Assembly (NCBI GenBank): GCA_030142905.1
Contig: JASJOG010000041.1
Location: 1,111,501 to 1,175,500 of the forward strand
Origin: Heliopora coerulea
Lineage: Eukaryota > Cnidaria > Anthozoa > Scleralcyonacea > Helioporidae
Direction of reading: 5' to 3'
Length of the DNA: 64,000 bases
Shown here: one piece after another, positions 1-10,635 of the stretch
Layout of the letters: the number at the start of each line of letters is the position of its first letter
Position numbering within the stretch: the first letter of the stretch is position 1
Position numbers and translations under genes: made by a program
Notes under the pieces: generated by a model
The model's database searches: none
Told to the model about the DNA's origin: nothing
Seen by the model: the letters and a program-made list of their open reading frames with translations, nothing else

Positions 1-3000
1 TATTTCAAGGACTTTACAGTAATATTGGAGATGATTTTTGAGGTCGAAAAATTTCACCAAAAAGTAAAGGGGTTAACCCACGGTTTTTGACGATTTTTTG
101 ACCAATTTCAAACTTTCGAAATAAGGCGAAAATATGAAAGTTTAGGCTGAATAAGATAGTTCTGGCCATATTTGAGGGATGTTAGAGTAATATTTGAGAT
201 GATTTTTGAGGTCGAAAAATTTCACTAAAAAGTAAAGGGGTTAACCCACGGTTTTTGACGATTTTTCGACCAATTTCAAATTTTCGAAAAAAGGCGAAAC
301 TATGAAAGTTTAGGCCGAATAAGATAATTCTGGCCATATTTCAAGGACTTTACAGTAATATTGGAGATGATTTTTGAGGTCGAAAAATTTCACCAAAAAG
401 TAAAGGGGTTAACCTACGGTTTTTGACGATTTTTCGACCAATTTCAAACTTTCGAAATAAGGCGAAAATATGAAAGTTTAGGCTGAATAAGATAGTTCTG
501 GCCATATTTGAGGGATGTTAGAGTAATATTTGAGATGATTTTTGAGGTCGAAAAATTTCACTAAAAAGTAAAGGGGTTAACCCACGGTTTTTGACGATTT
601 TTCGACCAATTTCAAATTTTCGAAAAAAGGCGAAACTATGAAAGTTTAGGCCGAATGAGATAATTCTGGCCATATTTCAAGGACTTTACAGTAATATTGG
701 AGATGATTTTTGAGGTCGAAAAATTTCACCAAAAAGTAAAGGGGTTAACCTACGGTTTTTGACGATTTTTCGACCAATTTCAAACTTTCGAAATAAGGCG
801 AAAATATGAAAGTTTAGGCTGAATAAGATAGTTCTGGCCATATTTGAGGGATGTTAGAGTAATATTTGAGATGATTTTTGAGGTCGAAAAATTTCACTAA
901 AAAGTAAAGGGGTTAACCCACGGTTTTTGACGATTTTTCGACCAATTTCAAATTTTCGAAAAAAGGCGAAACTATGAAAGTTTAGGCCGAATAAGATAAT
1001 TCTGGCCATATTTCAAGGACTTTACAGTAATATTGGAGATGATTTTTGAGGTCGAAAAATTTCACCAAAAAGTAAAGGGGTTAACCCACGGTTTTTGACG
1101 ATTTTTTGACCAATTTCAAACTTTCGAAATAAGGCGAAAATATGAAAGTTTAGGCTGAATAAGATAGTTCTGGCCATATTTGAGGGATGTTAGAGTAATA
1201 TTTGAGATGATTTTTGAGGTCGAAAAATTTCACTAAAAAGTAAAGGGGTTAACCCACGGTTTTTGACGATTTTTCGACCAATTTCAAATTTTCGAAAAAA
1301 GGCGAAACTGTGAAAGTTTAGGCCGAATAAGATAATTCTGGCCATATTTCAAGGACTTTACAGTAATATTGGAGATGATTTTTGAGGTCGAAAAATTTCA
1401 CCAAAAAGTAAAGGGGTTAACCCACGGTTTTTGACGATTTTTTGACCAATTTCAAACTTTCGAAATAAGGCGAAAATATGAAAGTTTAGGCTGAATAAGA
1501 TAGTTCTGGCCATATTTGAGGGATGTTAGAGTAATATTTGAGATGATTTTTGAGGTCGAAAAATTTCACTAAAAAGTAAAGGGGTTAACCCACGGTTTTT
1601 GACGATTTTTCGACCAATTTCAAATTTTCGAAAAAAGGCGAAACTGTGAAAGTTTAGGCCGAATAAGATAATTCTGGCCATATTTCAAGGACTTTACAGT
1701 AATATTGGAGATGATTTTTGAGGTCGAAAAATTTCACCAAAAAGTAAAGGGGTTAACCTACGGTTTTTGACGATTTTTCGACCAATTTCAAACTTTTGAA
1801 ATAAGGCGAAAATATGAAAGTTTAGGCTGAATAAGATAGTTCTGGCCATATTTGAGGGATGTTAGAGTAATATTTGAGATGATTTTTGAGGTCGAAAAAT
1901 TTCACTAAAAAGTAAAGGGGTTAACCCACGGTTTTTGACGATTTTTCGACCAATTTCAAATTTGCGAAAAAAGGCGAAACTATGAAAGTTTAGGCCGAAT
2001 AAGATAATTCTGGCCATATTTCAAGGACTTTACAGTAATATTGGAGATGATTTTTGAGGTCGAAAAATTTCACCAAAAAGTAAAGGGGTTAACCTACGGT
2101 TTTTGACGATTTTTCGACCAATTTCAAACTTTTGAAATAAGGCGAAAATATGAAAGTTTAGGCTGAATAAGATAGTTCTGGCCATATTTGAGGGATGTTA
2201 GAGTAATATTTGAGATGATTTTTGAGGTCGAAAAATTTCACTAAAAAGTAAAGGGGTTAACCCACGGTTTTTGACGATTTTTCGACCAATTTCAAATTTG
2301 CGAAAAAAGGCGAAACTATGAAAGTTTAGGCCGAATAAGATAATTCTGGCCATATTTCAAGGACTTTACAGTAATATTGGAGATGATTTTTGAGGTCGAA
2401 AAATTTCACCAAAAAGTAAAGGGGTTAACCCACGGTTTTTGACGATTTTTCGACCAATTTCAAACTTTCGAAATAAGGCGAAAATATGAAAGTTTAGGCT
2501 GAATAAGATAGTTCTGGCCATATTTGAGGGATGTTAGAGTAATATTTGAGATGATTTTTGAGGTCGAAAAATTTCACTAAAAAGTAAAGGGGTTAACCCA
2601 CGGTTTTTGACGATTTTTCGACCAATTTCAAATTTGCGAAAAAAGGCGAAACTATGAAAGTTTAGGCCGAATAAGATAATTCTGGCCATATTTCAAGGAC
2701 TTTAAAGTAATATTGGAGATGATTTTTGAGGTCGAAAAATTTCACCAAAAAGTAAAGGGGTTAACCCACGGTTTTTGACGATTTTTCGACCAATTTCAAA
2801 CTTTCGAAATAAGGCGAAAATATGAAAGTTTAGGCTGAATAAGATAGTTCTGGCCATATTTGAGGGATGTTAGAGTAATATTTGAGATGATTTTTGAGGT
2901 CGAAAAATTTCACTAAAAAGTAAAGGGGTTAACCCACGGTTTTTGACGATTTTTCGACCAATTTCAAATTTTCGAAAAAAGGCGAAACTATGAAAGTTTA

Positions 3001-4278
3001 GGCCGAATAAGATAATTCTGGCCATATTTCAAGGACTTTACAGTAATATTGGAGATGATTTTTGAGGTCGAAAAATTTCACCAAAAAGTAAAGGGGTTAA
3101 CCCACGGTTTTTGACGATTTTTCGACCAATTTCAAATTTTCGAAAAAGGCGAAACTATGAAAGTTTAGGCCGAATAAGATAATTCTGGCCATATTTCAAG
3201 GACTTTACAGTAATATTGGAGATGATTTTTGAGGTCGAAAAATTTCACCAAAAAGTAAAGGGGTTAACCCACAGTTTTTCACGATTTTTCGACCAATTTC
3301 AAACTTTCGAAATAAGGCAAAACTATGAATGTTTAGGCTGAACAAGATAGTTCAGGCCATATTTGAGGGATGTTAGAGTAATATTTGAGATGATTTTTGA
3401 GGTCGAAAAATTTCACCAAAAAGTAAAGGGGTTAACCCACGGTTTTTGACGATTTTTTGACCAATTTCAAACTTTCGAAATAAGACGAAAATATGAAAGT
3501 TTAGGCTGAATAAGATAGTTCTGGCCATATTTGAGGGATGTTAGAGTAATATTTGAGATGATTTTTGAGGTCGAAAAATTTCACCAAAAAGTAAAGGGGT
3601 TAACCCACGGTTTTTGACGATTTTTCGACCAATTTCAAATTTTCGAAAAAGGCGAAACTATGAAAGTTTAGGCCGAATAAGATAATTCTGGCCATATTTT
3701 AAGGACTTTACAGTAATATTGGAGATGATTTTTGAGGTCGAAAAATTTTACCAAAAAGTAAAGAGGTTAACCCACGGTTTTTCACGATTTTTCGACCAAT
3801 TTCAAACTTTCCAAATAAGGGAAAAATACGAAAGTTTAGTCCTAATAAAATAGTTCTGGCCATATTTGAGGGATGTTAGAGTAACATTTGAGATGATTTT
3901 TGAGGTCGAAAAATTTCACCAAATAGTAAAGGGGTTAACCCACGGTTTTTGACGATTTTTCGACCAATTTCAAACTTTCGAAATAAGCAGAAAATACGAA
4001 AGTTTAGGCAAAATCATTTTGTTTGGCACTGATTCCAGTCGTTTTAGCGTAAAATTTGAAGAAAAGTTTGCGGTCGAATAATTTACGAAAAAGTAAAGGG
4101 GTTAACCCATGGTTTTTGACGATTTTTGAAGTAATTTCCAACTGTCGAAATAAGCTGAAAATATGGAAGTCTATACGAAATCAATTAGTTTGGCGTTAAT
4201 TCCAATCGTTTTAGCATAAAATTCGAGGGGATTTTTGGGGTTGAAAATTTCACGAAAAAGTAAAGGGGTTAACCCACT
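1..4278. repeat. Satellite array, 168-bp monomer in a 336-bp higher-order dimer
   Basis: Two related 168-bp monomers alternate. Type A begins TATTTCAAGGACTTTACAG (at 1, 337, 673, 1009, 1345, 1681, 2017, 2353, 2689 and 3025). Type B begins TATTTGAGGGATGTTAGAG (at 169, 505 and so on). Positions 1-3024 hold exactly nine 336-bp dimers that differ by only a few bases. At 3025-3191 an A monomer runs into B-type 3' sequence and is followed directly by another A. From about 3300 the monomers diverge, and the last recognisable one ends near 4278. The array continues off the left edge, so its full size is unknown. No coding potential is seen. A pericentromeric or other heterochromatic location would be usual for such an array, but that is inference. 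Confidence 0.97.
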
Positions 4279-4284
4279 ACGGTG

Positions 4285-5429
4285 TTTCATGCCCCATGGC
4301 AATCATCAGGCATATATCAGAATACATAAAATAATCATAAAAAACTCATTTAAAATTTTATTTCATCTCGGACTTTACAGAGACGACGGACTTGCTGCCT
4401 TTAAAAAATCACCGAAAGAAATTGGAAATATCAAGAAACACATCTGCAAAACATTTAATGACCACCGGTCTCAAGATCACCATTGATGCTAACAAAAAAT
4501 GCGTTAACTACCTCGACATCACACTTGACCTTAGATCCGCCACCTACAAACCATTTATGAAACCGGGAAACATACCGCAGTATATAAACAGCCGCAGCAA
4601 TCATCCTCCTTCCATTCTACGTACCATACCCGAATCAATCAACAGAAGACTCTCCAAAATATCATCAGACAAAAAATCGTTTGATACAGCCATTCCGCCG
4701 TATCAGGAAGCCTTACAAAGAAGCGGATACAATCACACGCTAAAGTTTAATCCTAAACCCGCGAAACCAAAGCGTTTACGAACCAGACGCGTCATATGGT
4801 TTAATGTGCCATACAACTCCAACGCAGCAACAAATATAGGCTACAAATTTCTAAAAATCATCGACGAATGCTTCCCACCAGACCATCCACTTCACAAAAT
4901 CCTAAACAGAAACACCCTCAAACTCAGTTACAGCTGCATGCCAAATTTCCACAACATAATCTCTGCCCACAACAAATCTCTACTCACGAAAGCGCAGCAA
5001 ACAACCACAACGGACGACACCGAAAACCGAGTGTAACTGCCGACAGAAAGTTTCCTGCCCTTTGTCTGGAAAATGCCTAGCAGAAAGCATCGTTTACCAA
5101 GCGACGGTAACCAGAGAAGACAACAACGAAATTCAAACGTACGTTGGACTCACTGCAGGCAGATTCAAATCCAGGTTCAATAACCACCGCAGTTCATCAA
5201 AGATACGAACAAGAAACACGCAACAGAACTGAGCAAATACATCTGGTCCTTAAAAGAATCAAATGTCCCGTACTCGATCAAATGGAAAATTCTCAGGAAA
5301 TGTAAGGCTTATTCTAACAAAACAAAACGTTGTAACCTTTGCCTCCATGAAAAATTTTTAATTATTTACCACCCGGAATTGAGCTCACTCAACAAAAGAA
5401 ATGAACTTATAACTACATGCAGACACTGA
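4285..5429 (+). pseudogene. 5'-truncated Penelope-like element: reverse transcriptase end plus GIY-YIG endonuclease
   Basis: This is the 3' part of a Penelope-like retroelement polyprotein, which normally copies its RNA at a nick made by its own GIY-YIG nuclease. In frame order, 4370-4390 encodes [12 protein letters not shown], the YxDD catalytic motif of reverse transcriptase. The frame then shifts to 4392-5036, which carries the thumb/connector region (…CVNYLDITLDL…, …NHPPSILRTIPESINRRLS…, …VIWFNVPYN…). Another shift near 5034 leads to a Cys-rich stretch (CNCRQKVSCPLSGKC) and the nuclease core (IVYQATV … TYVGLTAGRFKSRFNNH). A third shift near 5230 leads to the C-terminal segment (SKYIW … CNLCLHEKFLI … LSSLNKRNEL), ending at a stop at 5427-5429. 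At least three frameshifts and loss of the 5' half make it inactive. It abuts the decayed edge of the satellite array. Confidence 0.85.
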
Positions 5430-5520
5430 AAGATATTCCTGTAAACTGACACCTATTTAGTCTATGACGCTATATTTCATTTAAGTAACCAAGTTCTCTG
5501 GCATGTCACTACAAACGCGA

Positions 5521-5580
5521 TTATCACCTGACGAGTGTGGCAAACTTAGCTTGCCATACGAAACAAATTTGTCGTGATTA
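5521..5580 (+). ncRNA. Hammerhead ribozyme motif (type I, Penelope-associated)
   Basis: All conserved parts are in the correct order. Stem I 5' side TATCAC (5522-5527) is followed by core CTGACGA (5528-5534, fits CUGANGA). Stem II is GTGTGGCAA (5535-5543) with TTGCCATAC (5551-5559), nine pairs including one G-U, with loop ACTTAGC. Core GAAA is at 5560-5563, then the short palindromic stem III CAAATTTG (5564-5571), then UC with the predicted cleavage after C5573, and stem I 3' side GTGATTA. Hammerheads with very short stem III are known from Penelope-like elements and are thought to work best as dimers; the palindromic stem III fits that. It lies 91 bp after the stop of the Penelope-like reading frame on the same strand. 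Activity is untested. Confidence 0.8.
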
Positions 5581-5630
5581 AAAAGTTCTATGAAGTAATC
5601 CGAGTTTTGTCTCTCACTTCTCTTATTTAT

Positions 5631-5663
5631 ATTTATATATATATATATATATATATTATATAT
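5631..5663. repeat. (TA)n microsatellite
   Basis: An uninterrupted AT/TA dinucleotide tract lies between the hammerhead motif and the next GIY-YIG fragment. Confidence 0.9.
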
Positions 5664-5777
5664 TCTGAAGGCATGGCTTGCCTTATTTCATGTATAAAAT
5701 GTAGAAATTATGTTGGAAGTACTGTTACATCGTTTAGGAAAAGGTTTAACAATCACAAAAGTAGTTTGGTTAGATAG
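5664..5777 (+). pseudogene. Isolated GIY-YIG endonuclease fragment of a retroelement
   Basis: The frame encodes EGMACLISCIKCRNYVGSTV followed by TSFRKRFNNHKSSL. This matches the start of a GIY-YIG nuclease domain as found at the C-terminus of Penelope-like elements (…YLISCxKC…YVGSTxxxFRKRFNNHKS…). It stops after about 35 residues and no further domain is recognised. Its sequence differs from the nuclease in 4285-5429, so it comes from another element family rather than a tandem copy. Confidence 0.6.
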
Positions 5778-5779
5778 AA

Positions 5780-8700
5780 ATAAATGTAAATCTACATGAA
5801 CAGTACCATTTGTACTATTTAGAAAATGGGTAGCCATTTTGTATCACAGTATATTGACACAAGACAATGCCAGGTGTCTTTATCCCAGTAGAGAATGGGT
5901 ACAAATTTCGTAAATTTTTTCTAAAACTTTCTCTAAGTCATCTAAAGTTTCTAAACAATTGGAAAGATGACAAGAGATCAGCTTAACAGTCAAACCTCAA
6001 TGCACAAGACTGCTGCAGTGTCGGCAAATGTTATACAGAACTGATTACTCAAACATCAATGTGTCACTAAACATGATACAAAACTATTTATACAAGTGAA
6101 TATATTTGTTTATATTTGATGTGTATAGAGAAATACACGTGTAACTATACTGCATATACATGTATATATACTCCATACAATTGATACCTCTACTTTCCCA
6201 TATTATATAAATCAACATATTTATGAATATACTTACACATATGTATGTTATTCAGGAATTACAAAGTTTGATGAATATTTAGTAAGTTTTTTAAGTTGCC
6301 ATATTGTCATGGCAGCTTTGGTTTAAAGAACATTGAAATTTAGAAATGGTTGTGAACCACCTTGAAGAATAGCTCACAAGGATGTACCAACTTTCTTTCA
6401 AATAATAGTCTATTTTAGCTATGGTATTAACTATTTAGTAAGAGTTTGACATCAGTCTAAGGCCACATGGTGTTGCTTTTACAAATCTGCGATGTGCTAT
6501 ATCACCAAAATTAATACCTTATACTTAATCCAATCTTCATGCTTGCAGTAACCCCAGAACTATCTGGTAAATATTAAGCAGAATTTTAACAGTTGCAAGG
6601 TAATACTGATTAGCTAGACTTCACTGGATATGAGTATCACTGGATATCCTGATCTAGCACATTCTTATTTTGCATGAAATCTGCAATTTTCTTTATTTCA
6701 CCATAATTCAATGCACAACTACTCAGTGCTGCAGTGGACAACCTGAATTTGTGTGGCACATAAAACCTCAGTCAGTAACTTTAGCAGAATGACCATAGCG
6801 TGACTGAAATTTTCACTTGGTGAATTCTGAGTAGTTTTGTAGAGTCTATGCAACTGCAGTTCATACAACATACTAGTTAATAATTTTCAACTATTTCAAA
6901 GCTGAACTAATTGCATGACAAAAAACATGTCCAAAAAGCTCTATTATTGCAACCCCTCAGAAAAAGGCTGGTTTCCAAGCATGGAGAATATAATTTTTCA
7001 CTGTCCTTGTCTTGGGAGAAGGTTCTATTTGTCATTTCTTCAACAGTGGATAAGACTCTAGATATAAGAAAATGTCAAAACAATCTTACTGAAATTGCTT
7101 ACAAATTGCTTACACAAAATTTTAACCATCCACATTTGTGCCACAAAAGCTGTCAAGACTACTATGCTGAAGGAGCAACAGTACACCCATCACTGCTTAT
7201 GTTTATGAAGGAAAAGTGTTTAGTTTAAATCTACTTTTGATGAACATTTTTTGTTTGGCTTAGTTCTTTACAAAAGGAACACTTTTGTATATGGGATTAA
7301 TGTACACATTGGATACTTCAACTGATTTCAGACCAACAGAAGCATCTAAGCCCAAAGAGTACTCCCTGACAAACTCATTTAAATTAACAATAAGAATCTT
7401 ATCAATATTATGGGTGTTTGGACACATTTAAATTCAAGTACATTGTCTTGTTGCAAGGGAGATTAGGAATCAACATAGTTATAGGGCTTCATAGATTTTT
7501 ATGAACCAGTACATCATACATAAATTAAGTTCAATAACTGTTTGATGATGTTCTGCTGTGCTGTCATCATAACATCAAAAAAAGGAAAAATCCTACAATT
7601 TTCATACATTTTAAGCAGCATAATTTTTTAATTGTGATGAGAATCTGGACTTTCTTTCCTGAATAACAAATCATGGACTTTATGAATGCTTAAAGTGCCT
7701 CAAATATTGACTGCTTTTGTGCAAAATATGCACTAGAATTGTAATAACTTCATAAAATTTAATAAACAATCACAAACAAAAGTTTAGCATGATGCTAAGA
7801 ATAGCAAAAATTGAGTTTTTAAGTTTTTTGATGACATAAGTGTTACATTACCAAATGAAAAAAAACTTTGTCTTAATATTCCACACATACAATATCTTGG
7901 TTATTTCTTCAATCTGATTTCTGTATGGTAGATATCTCTAAACTGACTACAGTACTGCAAACTTCAACTCCTGCTACATGAAATATGGAGCTGGTCAAAT
8001 GAACTGTTTTTATAAATGGTAGCATGGCAATGAAATACATTCAAACACCTTTAATGTGCCAACATAATTTTTCAGAATCAACATTGACTGTTTATTCTGC
8101 CTCTTTTGGTGCAAACCAGTCAGAGCAAGTCTTGCCATCCTCCAGATGACCAAGATTTGCAAGTCCACTTGAAAATTATGAGTCCCATAAACTTTTCTTT
8201 TCCCAGATAGCTGAACTGTAAGCTATAGCTGTTTCTGTAATGTGTTATGACTATAAAGAACTAAAACATGAAATTGACATTATACAACACACAACACAAA
8301 GACAGTGTAACAGTTACCAGTAAGAATGTATACTGTATGGGTATCTTCTCTTCCAATCTGTCAGGGTTCTGCCCAGGACCATCTGAGAGCAGGATACTTG
8401 CAGGCCCAGCATCATACCCCTCTGACAACGTTTGAAATTTTGGTGGCCTGAAAATGCTATTTTCCCAACTAGGACCAAATTCTGCAAATTGCAGGGCTAA
8501 ATTTTACCAAGTAATGGTCAATAACAGTTAAAATAATAAAAAAAAAATCACTAGAGGTTTTCTAATCACATACCTGATATTTTCTGAGTACCAGGCAGGA
8601 TTCCCTTGGTGTGAGTGTTGGGTGCTACTGAACAGTGCCACCCACCATAGGCTGAACCTGAACTGTTTTAATGGTTGTTTTGTTAGCTTCTTCCAAAACA

Positions 8701-9030
8701 ACTTTTCATAATTTAAAAATAATTTCAGATTTCAATTCCCCTAAACCAAGAAATCAACCATCAGTCAAATTTGTAGGGAAGTGACTATAATTGAAGTCCC
8801 TATTCTTGAATTTTTATAGGCCTCTCACAGGATTGAAAATATTTTAAATATATTTAAAATATTTTACATCAAAAAAATAAATTAAATTCAACTCATTAAC
8901 TGGCAGGGCTCATCCCCTTGACAAGTAAAATCATCTGGAATTAGCAAGATTAAATCATGAAGTGTGCCCTTACCTTTCAATATGTTAAAGTAACTGTCAT
9001 CACAAAGTTTAGATCTCTGGATACTGTATA
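5780..9030. other. Gene-free AT-rich stretch with scattered repeat debris
   Basis: I see no exon chain, RNA gene or intact transposon here. A 105-codon frame at 6911-7228 has no recognisable domain. A stretch at about 8110-8215 (… AAACTTTTCTTTTCCCAGAT) recurs in degenerate form at about 10280-10385 in the same orientation, so part of this spacer belongs to a dispersed repeat. A copy of the roughly 100-bp TTAACCCATTAA repeat lies at 8890-8988. Confidence 0.5.
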
Positions 9031-9034
9031 AAAT

Positions 9035-9137
9035 TCAATGCCCAGCAAAACAAGCTGTACAAAGCCATGAGCACAACCTTAAGTTTAAAATATTTTAATG
9101 GTTATGTTTTGTTGCATTTTGCAACATCATCAGAGCT
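9035..9137 (+). mobile_element. Solo terminal repeat remnant of a Penelope-like element
   Basis: The order of blocks (ATGCCCAGCAAA … GCCATGA … TTTTGTTGCATTTTGCAACATCATCAGAG) follows the left terminal repeat of the Penelope-like insertion at 24788-26165 (ATGCCCAGCAAAGTACACGC … GGCCATGA … TTTCGTTGCGTCTCGCGACA then TCATCAGAG). No coding part accompanies it. Read on the minus strand it contains CTGATGA, a short stem-loop and an eroded GAAA-like box, reminiscent of a decayed hammerhead. Confidence 0.55.
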
Positions 9138-9595
9138 AGTGTGACAGTTATTTAAGGAGAATCAAATATATACATATTACAGCAAGCACAAGGCATATCA
9201 AATTACAAAGGTGTTGCTCGGAAGTAATACCCCTTGATGAGTGAAGTCATTTGGTGTTAGCCAGAGTAAAACTGTTTGGCATTAGCCACAGCAAAATCAT
9301 GGTGTGCTCTTGCTCCTTAATGGATTGATGTTCATGTGGGAAAGGTTCTTTTCAATTTGGTGATGATTACAAGATGCCAGAAATATGGGAATGTCAATGT
9401 TATGCCCCAAGTATGTGAGCAGATGCCAGTGCAAGACACACAATAACTGCCAGACATTGGACAATTACTTTACCTGATCAGAATCCAGAATGGTCAGAAA
9501 GGCCAATTTGACTGACAAGAGTTTTTGGTGTAACCACCCAGATGTCCAGTGCAATGTAAGTTGTTATGTAATATGAAAACTGTCCATTACTTGGT

Positions 9596-10245
9596 GAAAA
9601 TATACACATACATGCAACATACACCTTACAGCCCATTTACGTGGAGGCAAGTCACTCGGCTACCAAGTTATGCAGATTGCCTGCTTGAAATCCAGGATTT
9701 GTTAATACAAAACCAGATCACTGGTTACCTTGGCACAAATGCAGTTTTGCACCTCAACCATATAAATGCAAGTAACATAAATAAATTATACATCAGTTGA
9801 TAGCTTCTTACCAGGAGACTACAGTGATACCGTAATATCAACCATTCACTCAAAGAATAAACTATAAACCAAGGGCTCAAGACTTTTTAGCCTTTCTTTG
9901 TTTCTTCTCTCTTTATATGCCCTGATAATGTGCATAAACTCTACCCTAGAGCTAAAGCTAACCCCAATCTACTGCAAACCTAATGTTTATACACATTTTC
10001 GGAGAAGTACGAAGAAACATGGCGCTAAGTAACAGGGATACTTTTTGGCTATAATGCATTACGTTAGCGGTGAATGGTCTATATCGCTATATCACTGTAA
10101 TTTCCAGGTAATAAACTATGGAACGAAACACGATTTACTTAAGTTACTTGTATTTATATGGTTGAGGTGCAAAACTGCATTAGCACCGGTTACCCCAAAG
10201 AAGTCGAGTAGCTAGTAAATTTTGTATGTGTATATTTACCATTAC
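9596..10245. repeat. Inverted pair of a ~200-bp repeat upstream of TRMT11
   Basis: The left copy (about 9596-9850) contains ATGCAGTTTTGCACCTCAAC and then CATATAAATGCAAGTAAC. The right copy (about 10066-10245) contains the reverse complement, ACTTGTATTTATATGGTTGA and then GGTGCAAAACTGCAT. The shared blocks extend on both sides through TACAGTGATA/TATCACTGTA and the ACCATTCAC/GTGAATGGT end. About 215 bp separate the copies. Family unknown; it could be a foldback element or two independent insertions. Confidence 0.65.
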
Positions 10246-10635
10246 GCGTATACTTACCATTTACATGTAGGTTGCCTCTTCCTCAGAACCAGTCATACGA
10301 TACAGTCTCCCCAGACAAGCAAGGTTTGCAAGACTACAGCAAAGTTATGGTCCCATAAAATTTTCTCTTCCCAGATGGTTTGACGACAAATAGTTGCTGT
10401 ACTGTTGTAAAAACCTACTATTATATAGAAATATGAATAATTTTAAAGCCTCTATAGACTATAGTCTGCAATTACCGGTATAGTTCGCTATTTTCAATGC
10501 AGATGATCTACTGACCAGTATAATACACCCGGTATTTTATAGAGGTCACTCAGGTCAGTGAGATTATCAAACATGGTTAGTCACCAGTCTTCAAAACCCA
10601 TCTTATGAGCCCACGATAAGCCACTGATATTCTAA

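Noticed and set aside
1..4278. CRISPR array
   Set aside because: Repeats are head-to-tail 168-bp monomers without unique spacers, in an animal genome.
6911..7228. 105-codon + strand frame
   Set aside because: No recognisable domain, no splice partners, AT-rich spacer; chance frame is likelier.
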